A stretch of 64,000 nt of DNA from Leptotrichia wadei (GCF_007990545.2 NZ_AP019829.2:434001-498000), one strand, 5' to 3'. Shown: positions 27,737-36,599, counted from the first letter of the stretch. Notes: a model not told the origin generated them from the sequence alone. Made by a program: numbers and translations.

Positions 27737-28576
27737 ATGAGTTTTCGATTAAATCCGTTTAAAGTAATGAGAGCTGTGGGAATTGTTGCAATTGTAGCTT
27801 ATGGAGCAGTGCTTGTTATAGGATATAAAAAGTCAAAGGTAAATACGACTGAAAGCATTACAAAGGATATGAAAGTACGAAATAAGGATTTTTATAATTC
27901 AAAAGATTATAAAAATAATCTAACTTTGCCAAAGCAAGTTGTGGAAAATAACAATGAAACAGTTGCAAAGGAGCTGAAGCAGACTAAGCCAGCAGAAACT
28001 GTAGATTTACAAAAGGATTCTGTAAATTCTAACAAACAGCAAGCCGATAAAAAAGTGGCAGATGAAACTAAAAAAAAGGAAGAACAGGCAAAATTAGAAG
28101 CTCAAAAATTAGAAATGCAAAAAAAAGCTCAGCAAAAGGCGGATGAACAAAAACGCCAGGAAGAGGCAAAAATTGCAGCTAAACAAGCTGAAATAAAAAA
28201 ACAGCAGCAAATAGAAGCAACAAGAAAGGAACAAGCAGCAGCACAGGCAAGAGCAGATGCAGCAAGACAACGTGCAAAAGAAGAGGCAGTTAAAAAGGCT
28301 AAAGAAGAAGCGGCTAAAAGAGCTAGAGAAAATGCGAAAAAACATCAGGGACCCAAAAAGTACATTCAAGTAGCTTCAGTATCGACAGAAGCTTCAGCAA
28401 GAGGAATAGCTAAAAAACTTGGCGGAAATTTTTATTATAAAAAAACAACTGTAAATGGTAGAACAGCTTATGTGGTAATGTCAAATATGACAGACAATCC
28501 CAATACATTAAAAGCTATGGAAAATCAAGCTAAAAAAGTAGGCGGAGGATATATGATCCGTTCAGTTGGAAAATAG
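27737..28576 (+). CDS. Membrane-anchored SPOR-domain protein
   Basis: Single-pass inner-membrane protein: a short cytoplasmic tail, a transmembrane segment at about residues 13-30, a linker, a strongly charged Ala/Lys/Glu/Gln coiled-coil from about 85 to 200, and a C-terminal SPOR domain from about 210 (KYIQVASVSTEASARGIA to GGYMIRSVGK). SPOR domains bind denuded glycan strands of septal peptidoglycan, so a division or cell-wall role is expected; the layout recalls FtsN and DedD. GAAGGGAGA precedes the ATG. It is followed by the DHH phosphoesterase gene. Confidence 0.8.
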   Translation: MSFRLNPFKVMRAVGIVAIVAYGAVLVIGYKKSKVNTTESITKDMKVRNKDFYNSKDYKNNLTLPKQVVENNNETVAKELKQTKPAETVDLQKDSVNSNKQQADKKVADETKKKEEQAKLEAQKLEMQKKAQQKADEQKRQEEAKIAAKQAEIKKQQQIEATRKEQAAAQARADAARQRAKEEAVKKAKEEAAKRARENAKKHQGPKKYIQVASVSTEASARGIAKKLGGNFYYKKTTVNGRTAYVVMSNMTDNPNTLKAMENQAKKVGGGYMIRSVGK

Positions 28577-28615
28577 ATAAAACAAAAAATTAAAGAATGG
28601 AATAAAATAAAATTT

Positions 28616-29632
28616 ATGAATAAAAATTATAAAGGAAATATTACACCGAAAGAAATTATAAAGGAAATAAAAGTTGCTAAAAATATTGTTTTGACAGTAC
28701 ATATTAATCCTGATGGAGATGCACTTGGTTCAGTTTTGGCATTTTATTTTATGATAGGTGAATATTGTAAAAAAAATAATATTGAAAAAGATATGAAAAT
28801 TGTTGTTGATGACAAGTTACCTAAATATATGCGACATTTTGAGGATACAAAGTTAATTTCTAATTATGAAAAATTTTGTGATGAATTTAATAAAAATTCT
28901 CAAGACAATAAAAAATTTGATTTATTTATAAGTTTAGATTGTGCAAACGAAGAAAGATATGGAAGAGCTGTAGAAATAAAAAAATTAAGTAAAAAGTCAA
29001 TAAATATTGATCATCATATAAGTAATACTGAACATGCTAATTTTAATTATGTGGAGGATATTTGCAGTACAGGAGAGCTTTTATATCAATTTTTAGAAAT
29101 TTTAGACATCAAATTGACAAAAAAAATTGCTGAGTATATGTATCTTGGAATAATTAATGATACTGGAAATTTTAGACATGATAATGTTACAGAACAGACT
29201 TTTCTTGTTTGTTCAAAATTAATTGGAGCAGGTGTGAATAATCATAAAATTGCCAATATTATTTTTGAAGTTAGCGAAAAGAAAGTTGAATTAATTGGTG
29301 AAGTTTATAAAAATAAACAAATTAATGAAACTTATAAATTTGCCAGTTATTATTTGACACAGGCAAAAATTAAGGAACTGGGAATTGAAAAAGATGATAC
29401 AGATGGTACAGCAGAAATGTTATTAAGAATCGAAGGAGTAGAGATTTCACTTTTTGTAAGGGAAAATACAGATGGTTCACTAAAGGGAAGTTTTCGTGCC
29501 AATGATAAATATGATGTAAATAAAATAGCCTCGATTTTTGGCGGTGGTGGACATATAAAAGCTGCTGGATTTAGGACAGATTTATCTTTTGAGGAAATTT
29601 TAGAAAAAACATATAAGGAATTGGGAAAATAA
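28616..29632 (+). CDS. nrnA: DHH/DHHA1 phosphoesterase, NrnA type (nanoRNase/pAp phosphatase)
   Basis: Manganese-dependent phosphoesterase expected to degrade short oligoribonucleotides and dephosphorylate pAp. Motif I is HINPDGDALGS (near residue 28), motif II SLDCANEERYG, motif III NIDHHISN (near residue 123), and motif IV lies in LGIINDTGNFRHDN. The DHHA1 domain ends with FGGGGHIKAAGFR. Length is 338 residues, typical. The ribosome-binding site is weak. It lies 40 nt after the SPOR gene and is followed closely by two small genes. Confidence 0.9.
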   Translation: MNKNYKGNITPKEIIKEIKVAKNIVLTVHINPDGDALGSVLAFYFMIGEYCKKNNIEKDMKIVVDDKLPKYMRHFEDTKLISNYEKFCDEFNKNSQDNKKFDLFISLDCANEERYGRAVEIKKLSKKSINIDHHISNTEHANFNYVEDICSTGELLYQFLEILDIKLTKKIAEYMYLGIINDTGNFRHDNVTEQTFLVCSKLIGAGVNNHKIANIIFEVSEKKVELIGEVYKNKQINETYKFASYYLTQAKIKELGIEKDDTDGTAEMLLRIEGVEISLFVRENTDGSLKGSFRANDKYDVNKIASIFGGGGHIKAAGFRTDLSFEEILEKTYKELGK

Positions 29633-29671
29633 ACTTGAATAAAAAAATTAATTTTTTGAAAGGAGAATTTA

Positions 29672-29890
29672 ATGGTTGATTTTAATATGTTTAATTATTT
29701 AAAAATAAAGGGATTTTCAAATAATCAGCTTGCAGCAAATTTTCAGGAAATTGAACAAGCTAATCAAAATATCAATGAAATTTTAGAAAATAATCCAGAT
29801 GCTGTTTTGAAAAAAGTAGAATATAAATATTTGGATAAGGAAAAAAAACAATTACAATTTGAAATTAAAATAGAAGTGGTGAATAATTAG
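29672..29890 (+). CDS. Hypothetical small protein
   Basis: A 72-residue soluble protein with no signal and no recognised family. It has a Gln/Asn-rich helical centre (NFQEIEQANQNINEILENNP) followed by a short amphipathic segment ending IKIEVVNN. A good AAAGGAGA site precedes the ATG, and its stop codon overlaps the start of the next lipoprotein gene (TAGTG), so the two are translationally coupled. Confidence 0.65.
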   Translation: MVDFNMFNYLKIKGFSNNQLAANFQEIEQANQNINEILENNPDAVLKKVEYKYLDKEKKQLQFEIKIEVVNN

Positions 29891-30192
29891 TGGGAAAGAA
29901 AATAAAAAAAGTAGTAATAATTTTATGTTTTGGAATATTAATAAGCTGTTCATCAGTTGGAAAAAGAGTAGTTCCAAATTCAGCAGTTGTTTCAAGAGAT
30001 ACGGTTGTAAATAATAGCATTGTTGAAGTAAACCGAAAATTTAATGAAGAAATAGAATCACAAAATGTAGGACTTTATAAAAAAGGATTTAGAAACTGGA
30101 AAGTGATTTTATATGGAAAACAGGCATATTATCAAGTATTTGTAACAGAAGATGGTAAGATTGTTTCTAGTGAAAGATTTGATTATAAATAA
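29890..30192 (+). CDS. Small lipoprotein, translationally coupled
   Basis: A 100-residue lipoprotein starting at GTG 29890 within the overlap TAGTG. The signal peptide MGKKIKKVVIILCFGILIS ends in a lipobox Cys at residue 20. The mature part is short and ends in a beta-rich segment (NWKVILYGKQAYYQVFVTED) reminiscent of a small NTF2- or PepSY-like fold, but I do not recognise the family. It is the last gene of the nrnA transcript. Confidence 0.65.
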   Translation: MGKKIKKVVIILCFGILISCSSVGKRVVPNSAVVSRDTVVNNSIVEVNRKFNEEIESQNVGLYKKGFRNWKVILYGKQAYYQVFVTEDGKIVSSERFDYK

Positions 30193-30319
30193 TATTTTAA
30201 ATTATATGTTATTTAACATAAAATTTTAATTTTATATTAAATAAATAAGTTTTGTCATTACATAGTTTAGCACTAAAGTTATTATTATTTATAAAAAAAG
30301 ATCTATTAGAAATTTTTTA

Positions 30320-30343
30320 GCAAGGGGTTTTAACCCCTTGTTA
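30320..30343. repeat. GGGG/CCCC intergenic palindromic repeat (copy 5)
   Basis: CAAGGGGTTTTAACCCCTTG is a perfect 20-nt palindrome, the cleanest member of the family, followed by TTAG. It lies between convergent genes. Apart from it and the hairpin at 30416 the interval 30193-30489 holds nothing recognisable. Confidence 0.75.
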
Positions 30344-30415
30344 GAAATAAATAAAATTTAGCTTTTATTTTTTAAATATTTTTTATTTTATATAAATTAT
30401 TTAAATTTAGAAAAC

Positions 30416-30477
30416 AAAAATTTAGTTTTAAAAGTAACTTAGTTTCAAAAAGAGAATCGAACTTTTACTAAATTTTT
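30416..30477 (-). terminator. Long-stem terminator of the TetR gene
   Basis: AAAAATTTAG (30416-30425) pairs with CTAAATTTTT (30468-30477), with further pairing of AAAAGT and ACTTTT inside. On the minus strand the stem begins 13 nt after the TetR stop and ends in a T-run. Confidence 0.5.
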
Positions 30478-30489
30478 AGTTATTAAGTT

Positions 30490-31371
30490 TTATTTTTTGT
30501 TATTTTCATTATTATTTTCAGTTTTTGAAGCAGAATCTAAATTATCAAAAACATTGATTAAACTTTCTGAATCGACATCATAGTAAATGTCGTCGTTATA
30601 ATAATTATTTTCTTCTGTGTTGAAATTTCCAATTTCTCCAATTTCTTGATCAGTATTATTAGATTTTTTTGATGTATTATCTAGAATATTTTGGGAAATA
30701 CTATCAGTATTTTTTTTATTATTCTGAATATCAGAAATTTGATTTTGAGATTTATTTTCTATTTCTTCTTTTATTTCTTTAGTTTCATTATTTTCATTTA
30801 TTACGAAAATAGAATCGAAAATTACAAAGAAATCATTAATTGCAAAACTTTCCTTTTCTGTTTTTAACATAAGAATAGTACCTTCTAATAGAGCAATTAA
30901 AATCCTTGCAGTAGTTTCTGGAACGATTTTATTGTATTTTTCAGGAAAAGCATATTTTAGTGTTGTTATAAAAAATGAAAATCTAAGTTCGATTTTTTTG
31001 TATGATTTTACAAGTTCTTCACGGATATTTCTATTAATATCAGATAGTTCCAAAGCTAGATTTCCAAGTGGACTCCCACCGTGAAATTTGTTATTTACAA
31101 TATTTTCAAAATATTTTTCAAAAAAATAGTGAAATTTTTGGATTGATAAGTCATCTACATTGTTGTTGAAAAAATTTATAAGATTTTCAGTATGATATTT
31201 TATAACATCAATAAGAAGCTCTTCTTTACTGGAAAAAAATTTATAAAAAGTATCATTAGGCATTTCACAAGCCTTAAAAATGTCAGTTAGTTCCGTGTTT
31301 TTGTAACCTTTATAATAAAAAAGTTTTGCACTTTGTTGTATTATAAAATTTTTGCTATATTTTTTAGTCAT
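30490..31371 (-). CDS. TetR/AcrR family transcriptional regulator with long Asn-rich tail
   Basis: The N-terminal helix-turn-helix is clear: KNFIIQQSAKLFYYKGYKNT, then ELTDIFKACEMPNDTFYKFF, followed by the typical SSKEELLIDVI. The ligand/dimer domain continues to about residue 190. An unusual tail of about 100 residues rich in Asn, Asp, Glu and Ser follows, probably disordered. The start is ATG 31371, preceded by AAAGAGGT; the longer frame to 31431 would read through its own promoter. It is divergent from the C-S lyase gene with about 106 nt between them, so it may control that gene and itself. Confidence 0.82.
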   Translation of the reverse strand: MTKKYSKNFIIQQSAKLFYYKGYKNTELTDIFKACEMPNDTFYKFFSSKEELLIDVIKYHTENLINFFNNNVDDLSIQKFHYFFEKYFENIVNNKFHGGSPLGNLALELSDINRNIREELVKSYKKIELRFSFFITTLKYAFPEKYNKIVPETTARILIALLEGTILMLKTEKESFAINDFFVIFDSIFVINENNETKEIKEEIENKSQNQISDIQNNKKNTDSISQNILDNTSKKSNNTDQEIGEIGNFNTEENNYYNDDIYYDVDSESLINVFDNLDSASKTENNNENNKK

Positions 31372-31402
31372 TAAATTTACCTCTTTACAGTATTTTGTAT
31401 AT

Positions 31403-31431
31403 ATTTTATAATTTAATTTGAGGATTGTCAA
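31403..31431 (-). promoter_or_regulatory. Promoter of the TetR gene
   Basis: On the minus strand TTGACA (31431-31426), 17-nt spacer, TAAAAT (31408-31403), 32 nt before ATG 31371. The divergent promoter of the lyase gene must overlap this short region. Confidence 0.65.
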
Positions 31432-31477
31432 TAAAAATAATTAAAAACTATAAATAAATAAAAAAGGATGTGATTTT

Positions 31478-32680
31478 ATGAAATATAATTTTGATGAAAT
31501 TATCGACAGAAAGAGTAATCATTCTGTAAAATACAATGAACTTACGAGAAAATTTGGAGTGGATGATGTAATTCCGCTTTGGATTGCAGACATGGACTTT
31601 AGGACAGCACAGCCAGTAATTGACGCTCTTGAAAAAAAAGTTCAGCATGGAATTTTTGGATACGTGTATCGTCCCGACGAATATTTTGAGTCATTTATAA
31701 ATTGGCAAAAAAGAAGATTCGGATGGGAGCCAAGAAAGGAATTTCTTAGTTTTAGTATTGGAATTGTACCAACACTTGGATCATTAATACAGCTTTTTTC
31801 TGAAAAAGGTGATAAAATTCTAATTCAAACACCTGTTTATTCAGAATTTTATGATATTAGTGAAGATAATGCCAGAGTTGTTATTGAAAATAAATTTATT
31901 GAAAAAAATGGAGAATATTTACTTGATTTGAAAGATTTGGAAAATAAATTAAAGGAAAAACCAAAACTATTTATTTTTTGTAATCCTCATAATCCTTTAG
32001 GGCATGTGTGGACACATGAAGAATTGGAAGCAATTGGAAATTTATGTATAAAATATAAAGTTCCTGTAATTTCAGATGAAATTCATGCTGATTTAACATT
32101 ATGGGATAATAAGCACATTCCAATGGCAAGTGTTTCTGAAGAAATTAGACAAAATACAATAACTTGTACTTCAACAGGGAAAGCCTTTAACCTTGCTGGA
32201 CTTCAAAGTGCGACAATAGTTTTTAATAATTTAGAAATGAAGGCAAAATTTGACAAATTTTGGAAGAATTTGGAAGTTCATAGAAATAATCCATTTAATT
32301 TGGTTGCTACAATTGCAGCTTATTCAGATGGCGGAGAAGAATATGTAAAACAATTAAAAAAATATTTAGAAAATAATATTTTATTTTTAAATAATTTCTT
32401 TAAAGAATATATTCCAGAGATTACTCCAAATATTCCACAGGCAACATATTTAGTATGGTTAGACTGCAGAAAATTATGTGAAAAATTTGGGTTTAATCAG
32501 GAAAATCTGGAAAAATTTATGTTGACAAAGGCAAAATTAGGATTAAATGAAGGGAGAGTATATCAAAAGGGATTGGTAGGATTTATGAGATTAAACACAG
32601 CTTGCCCTAGAGCAATTTTAGAAAAAGCATTAAATCAATTAAAAGATGCAATTTCAAATGAAAATGAAAAACTAAAGTAA
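31478..32680 (+). CDS. MalY/PatB family PLP-dependent C-S lyase (cystathionine beta-lyase type)
   Basis: Fold-type I PLP enzyme of 400 residues. The family start is present (FDEIIDRKSNHSVKYNE, VIPLWIADMDF), as are FCNPHNPLGHVW, SDEIHADLTL and the PLP lysine motif STGKAFNLAGLQSA. Members cleave cystathionine or cysteine, releasing pyruvate, ammonia and a thiol or H2S; some (MalY) also act as regulators. Choice of substrate is not possible from sequence. AAAGGATGTG precedes the ATG. Divergence from a TetR regulator suggests control by an amino-acid or thiol signal. Confidence 0.88.
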   Translation: MKYNFDEIIDRKSNHSVKYNELTRKFGVDDVIPLWIADMDFRTAQPVIDALEKKVQHGIFGYVYRPDEYFESFINWQKRRFGWEPRKEFLSFSIGIVPTLGSLIQLFSEKGDKILIQTPVYSEFYDISEDNARVVIENKFIEKNGEYLLDLKDLENKLKEKPKLFIFCNPHNPLGHVWTHEELEAIGNLCIKYKVPVISDEIHADLTLWDNKHIPMASVSEEIRQNTITCTSTGKAFNLAGLQSATIVFNNLEMKAKFDKFWKNLEVHRNNPFNLVATIAAYSDGGEEYVKQLKKYLENNILFLNNFFKEYIPEITPNIPQATYLVWLDCRKLCEKFGFNQENLEKFMLTKAKLGLNEGRVYQKGLVGFMRLNTACPRAILEKALNQLKDAISNENEKLK

Positions 32681-32911
32681 TTTTACTATAGAAGAAATTA
32701 ATTACATATATTTACATCCTGATAAGCAATTACAAAGAAATAATTAAGTAATTTCTATTTATTAGCCTGTATAATTACAGCATGCAATTACGACAATACA
32801 TAAAAATTATAAAAAAATTGATTGTTATGATGGAATAGAAATGAAAAAGTAAATATACAGCAATTTTATAGTTATTGCAATTTTATAAAATAAAGGAGGT
32901 GTATGTAATTT

Positions 32912-33415
32912 ATGGCAAATATTAACGAAATTTATTTGGCTGGAGGTTGTTTCTGGGGTGTAGAAAAGTTCTTTAAAATGGCTCCGGGTGTCATTAAAAC
33001 GTCAGTTGGTTATGCAAATGGACAGACTCTTGATACTAATTATGATATTTTAAAAATGACTGATCACGCTGAAACTGTGCATATAACGTATGATGCAGAT
33101 ATAGTATCTTTAAATCAGCTTCTCAACTATTATTTCTCAATAATTGACCCAACAAGTATTAATAGACAGGGACTTGATGAGGGTCGCCAATATCGGACTG
33201 GAATTTATTATGTGGATAAAGAAGAATTAAATACAATAAGAATGAGGGTAGAAGATGAGCAAAATAGATATTCAAGAGAAATTCAAGTAGAAGTTAGACC
33301 ATTAAAACATTATATTCTAGCTGAGGAATATCATCAAAATTATTTAAATAAAAATCCTAATGGATATTGTCATCTAGATCTTGAAAATGCAGTAAAAATC
33401 TTTTCAAAGAAATAA
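32912..33415 (+). CDS. msrA: Peptide-methionine (S)-S-oxide reductase
   Basis: Repairs oxidised methionine S-epimers. The catalytic motif GGCFWGVEKFF (Cys near residue 13) is intact, and YANGQTLDTNYDILKMTDHAETV and DEGRQYRTGIYY follow in family order. The end EEYHQNYLNKNPNGYCH is also typical. Length is 167 residues, so no fused MsrB domain is present. AAAGGAGGTG lies upstream of ATG 32912. The gene stands alone and is cytoplasmic (no signal peptide). Confidence 0.96.
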   Translation: MANINEIYLAGGCFWGVEKFFKMAPGVIKTSVGYANGQTLDTNYDILKMTDHAETVHITYDADIVSLNQLLNYYFSIIDPTSINRQGLDEGRQYRTGIYYVDKEELNTIRMRVEDEQNRYSREIQVEVRPLKHYILAEEYHQNYLNKNPNGYCHLDLENAVKIFSKK

Positions 33416-33438
33416 AATAAGTAGGAATATAAAATAAC

Positions 33439-33458
33439 AAGTCGGGAAATCCCGACTT
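33439..33458. terminator. Bidirectional terminator between msrA and the O-acetyltransferase gene
   Basis: AAGTCGGGAAATCCCGACTT, an 8-bp GC-rich stem with a 4-nt loop, followed by TTGTTT on the plus strand. It lies between convergent genes and is the most GC-rich hairpin in the region. Confidence 0.7.
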
Positions 33459-33534
33459 TTGTTTCTATATTATAATCTTTATTTAGTTCAACAAAGTTTA
33501 AAATTCCTTGTTAGTAAAAAATAAATATTTGATA

Positions 33535-35400
33535 TTAATTACTATTACTTGAATTACTAGAATTTAAAATATCCTTACTTAAAACAGAATATAAAAGATT
33601 TACATATCTTTTGGCTGCATGAGGCTTTGGATGTGTTCCATCCTTGTAGAAATATTCTTGTTTACCTTTTGAATATGAATACCAGTCAATTACTTTTATA
33701 TTTGGGTTTTCAGAACTTACTTTTTTTATTTCAGCATTAACACTATCTTGCCAAGGATCGGGCATAACTGTATTTATAAAGTAAACATTATGTCCCTGCA
33801 ATGTTTGTAAAACGGATTTCATATCTTTTTCAAAAATCGTACCATTTGTACCAAGAGCGATAACTACTATTTTTTTCAATTTTCCATTTTGAGCATAATT
33901 TTTTAACATATTTGGCAATTCGTAAAATTGACGACCGACTTTTGTCTCTATAATGGCATTTGGATATTTTTTCTTCAAATCAATTTTTGTCATATGAAGT
34001 ACCGAATCTCCAATAAACAATATTTCCCTTTCATCGTTTGGATATTTTTTCAAAATTTCATCTTGAATTTTAGATTCCGCTTCAATACTTTTTGAAGGTG
34101 CATTTAAAGCTGCTAGCAATTTATCTATTGTCAGTTCTTCATTTTGGGAATTTTGTGCTGCTGCAGAAGCAGTATTTGCTGGAGTTTCCTTTTTATTTTC
34201 TTCCACGGCTGGAGTCTCCAAAGCTTTTTGCACTTCCTTCATTTCTTCCAGATCTTTATTTTCATAAACTGGAGAATATACTAAAATTGCAAGAATAGCG
34301 GCTAAAACTGGATAGCTCGCATAATTTATAGCTTTCTCATATTTCTTGCTATTTTTTTCAAGCAAAATATAACATAGTTCTGAAATTGTAACTAAAATAA
34401 TAACTTGAAAGAAAAATTGCTGTGCATTTGAAAGTTTTGCCCATTTAAAATATTCACGTGAAAATATCATAATGGGATATTGCCATAAATAGTACTGATA
34501 TTGATGCTGTCCTAATCTTATAATTGGATCAAAAAATTTTGGATATTTTGAAAGACTGAATTTTTGTAATTCTGGCTTTGAAAATAGTAGGATTGTAAAT
34601 CCAATTAAAATACTGGCTAAAAACATCAATCCGTAATAGTTATAGGCATTTCTGTAATCTATTCCAAATGAAAAGAAAACAAGAGATGCTAAACCAAGCA
34701 TTCCTAAAATAAATACAATTTTTTTCTCAATTTTATTTTTAATTTCCCTATTTACATAAAAACAAGCTATTCCAGCTGGAATAAAAAATGCAAATGCACG
34801 AGTGTCGGTTCCATAATATATTCTTGAAAAATCTGCTCCTTCTGGAGAATTTGAAGTTACATAAAATACGTAAGCCATCATTAAATCTGAAGCTATCCCA
34901 ATTACCAAAAGAACAATACCAATTATATTATTTTTCAATTTAAGTTTTTTCAATCCTTGAATTAAAATAGGAAAAAATACATACATTTGAGTCAAGAAGG
35001 ATAATGCCCAAACATGAGTAAGCGGTAAAATAATTCCAAAGTTATCAAAATAGGACATTTTTGAAAAAATTTGATAAATATTATTTAGTCCTAATATTGA
35101 AAACAATGCGCTGTATTTATACTTATCTTCAAGCCCATTATTTACAAAATATAATGCGATAGTTGAGACTAGAATAACAATTAGAAGGCTTGGATAAATT
35201 TTCTTTAACCTACGGTTAATTACAGAGAATATCGAAAAATTTCTTGAAAGCAGACTGCCTGTCATCAAATACCCACTTAATGCAAAAAATATAACAACTC
35301 CAATATAGGTTCCCTTGTAGGAAAACCAGTGATAGACGCAAATAAGAACAAGTGCAACCGCTCTTAATACATCAAGACTTTGTATTCTTTGTTTTTTCAT
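33535..35400 (-). CDS. oatA: OatA-like membrane O-acetyltransferase (acyltransferase 3 plus SGNH domain)
   Basis: A 621-residue membrane enzyme expected to O-acetylate peptidoglycan or another envelope glycan. Residues about 1-370 form the acyltransferase-3 domain with some ten transmembrane segments; the N-terminus has RIQSLDVLRAVALVLICVYH and FFALSGYLMTGSLLSRN. An Ala/Glu linker (about 385-420) leads to an extracytoplasmic SGNH domain: FIGDSVLHMT (Ser), ALGTNGT (Asn block) and FYKDGTHPKPH (Asp/His). All catalytic residues are present. The good ribosome-binding site GAAAGGAA precedes the ATG. The SGNH half is clearly related to the separate protein at 35742-36416. It might confer lysozyme resistance. 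Confidence 0.88.
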   Translation of the reverse strand: MKKQRIQSLDVLRAVALVLICVYHWFSYKGTYIGVVIFFALSGYLMTGSLLSRNFSIFSVINRRLKKIYPSLLIVILVSTIALYFVNNGLEDKYKYSALFSILGLNNIYQIFSKMSYFDNFGIILPLTHVWALSFLTQMYVFFPILIQGLKKLKLKNNIIGIVLLVIGIASDLMMAYVFYVTSNSPEGADFSRIYYGTDTRAFAFFIPAGIACFYVNREIKNKIEKKIVFILGMLGLASLVFFSFGIDYRNAYNYYGLMFLASILIGFTILLFSKPELQKFSLSKYPKFFDPIIRLGQHQYQYYLWQYPIMIFSREYFKWAKLSNAQQFFFQVIILVTISELCYILLEKNSKKYEKAINYASYPVLAAILAILVYSPVYENKDLEEMKEVQKALETPAVEENKKETPANTASAAAQNSQNEELTIDKLLAALNAPSKSIEAESKIQDEILKKYPNDEREILFIGDSVLHMTKIDLKKKYPNAIIETKVGRQFYELPNMLKNYAQNGKLKKIVVIALGTNGTIFEKDMKSVLQTLQGHNVYFINTVMPDPWQDSVNAEIKKVSSENPNIKVIDWYSYSKGKQEYFYKDGTHPKPHAAKRYVNLLYSVLSKDILNSSNSSNSN

Positions 35401-35449
35401 AAATAAAAAAATTCCTTTCTTTTTTTCTTTAAATATAATTTATTTGATT

Positions 35450-35477
35450 TATATAGTATTAAAATTTTTTGTTGCAA
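35450..35477 (-). promoter_or_regulatory. Candidate promoter of the O-acetyltransferase gene
   Basis: On the minus strand TTGCAA (35477-35472), 16-nt spacer, TATATA (35455-35450), about 50 nt before the start codon. Confidence 0.4.
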
Positions 35478-35529
35478 AAAAATTAATACTATTTTCCATT
35501 TAAATAGCGGGCTGGTTATTAAATTCTTT

Positions 35530-35553
35530 GTAAGGAGTCTTAACCCCTGTTAG
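35530..35553. repeat. GGGG/CCCC intergenic palindromic repeat (degenerate copy 6)
   Basis: GTAAGGAGTCTTAACCCCTG followed by TTAG matches the family consensus CAAGGGGTTTTAACCCCTTG with a few changes and an imperfect stem. Confidence 0.5.
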
Positions 35554-35607
35554 CAAATAAGATATAACTTTTATTTTTATTTTAAATGAAATATAAAAAT
35601 AACATTG

Positions 35608-35700
35608 AAAAAACTACCTTAAAACAAACATTATGAGTTGTTAAATCTATTTTTGTGATAGCTCAACTATTTAAGTTTGAAATTAAAGTAGTTTTTAAAA
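35608..35700. repeat. Inverted-repeat element downstream of the SGNH gene (possible MITE copy 2)
   Basis: The left end AAAAACTACCTTAA pairs with TTAAAGTAGTTTTT at the right end (one mismatch), enclosing about 65 nt that contain a weaker internal stem. On the minus strand it could act as the terminator of the SGNH gene. Its left end resembles the element at 23896. The whole interval 35401-35741 has no gene. Confidence 0.4.
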
Positions 35701-35741
35701 TTTTGTAATTAAATTATGGATATTTTGAAATTGTAATAATT

Positions 35742-36416
35742 TTATTTTACATTTTTTATCATATTTCTTAAATCTATTGTTTTTTCACTATTTCTATTAT
35801 TATTTTGTGAATTCAAAGAATTATTTTTTAAAATATCATTTTTTTTAATTTCTCTATTTTCATCTTCTTTATTTTCTTCAAGATAATGTTTTTTAATTTC
35901 ATTTGTTAAAAAGTCTGCATAATATCTTTGTCCTTTATCATTTGGATGAGTTCTGTCCTTGTAAAAATATTGATTTTTACCTTTTGCATAAGAATACCAA
36001 TCTATAAGATAAGCATTTGGATATTGAGCAACTTTTTCCTTAAGTTTTCTGTTTACTTCCTGTTCCCATGGATCTTTATGTGCAGTATTCATAAAGAATA
36101 CATCTTTACCATCTGCCATTTTCATAACATAATCAAAATCTTTATCTGTAAATTTTCCATTTGTTCCAAGGTGAACAACTAATGTAGTTTTTAATTTTCC
36201 ATTTTCAACTAGTTTTGTAACAATTCCTGGAAGTGTTGAAAATTGACGTGAAATTTTTGTATCAAAATATGGGTTTTTAAAATTAGGAGCAATATACTGC
36301 TTACTGCTATCCATTATTGAATCTCCTACAAAAACAATATTTTCTGGCACTTCACTAGCAACAATAATTCCAGAACTAAAAAGTACTACAACTAGCATAA
36401 ATAAAATCTTTTTCAT
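35742..36416 (-). CDS. Secreted SGNH-hydrolase-like protein (stand-alone OatA domain paralogue)
   Basis: Starting at ATG 36416 (GGGAG upstream) gives a signal peptide MKKILFMLVVVLFSSGIIVA and a 200-residue SGNH domain. Its motifs FVGDSIMDS, HLGTNGKFTDKDF and WYSYAKGKNQYFYKDRTHP line up with those of the OatA-like protein encoded next (WYSYSKGKQEYFYKDGTHP). The tail is Asn/Lys-rich. It lacks the membrane acyltransferase part, so it may hydrolyse acetyl groups or receive acyl groups from the neighbouring membrane domain in trans; this is inference. The catalytic Ser, Asn, Asp and His are all visible. Confidence 0.8.
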   Translation of the reverse strand: MKKILFMLVVVLFSSGIIVASEVPENIVFVGDSIMDSSKQYIAPNFKNPYFDTKISRQFSTLPGIVTKLVENGKLKTTLVVHLGTNGKFTDKDFDYVMKMADGKDVFFMNTAHKDPWEQEVNRKLKEKVAQYPNAYLIDWYSYAKGKNQYFYKDRTHPNDKGQRYYADFLTNEIKKHYLEENKEDENREIKKNDILKNNSLNSQNNNRNSEKTIDLRNMIKNVK

Positions 36417-36537
36417 AAAATTTCTCCCTTTTTTGTATTTTAAAATATAAGTTATTATAAAATATAATTTTGCTTTTGTCAAATATTCTTTTAAATTTAT
36501 TAATTATTATTAAAAAAAATTAAAGATAAAAAAATAA

Positions 36538-36577
36538 GAGACTAGCCTTTAAAAAGTTACCATTTAAAGACAGTCTC
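36538..36577 (-). terminator. Terminator of glgP
   Basis: GAGACT (36538) pairs with AGTCTC (36572) and, inside, TTTAAA pairs with TTTAAA. On the minus strand the stem is followed by TTATTTTTTTATCTTT. It begins 23 nt after the glgP stop. Confidence 0.7.
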
Positions 36578-36599
36578 ACTATTTCCCTATTTAAATTAA

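Noticed and set aside
32681-32911. Possible small gene or repeat between the C-S lyase and msrA
   Set aside because: Only a short direct repeat (GCAATTTTATA twice at about 32860-32889) and AT-rich sequence; no coding frame with a start and ribosome-binding site.
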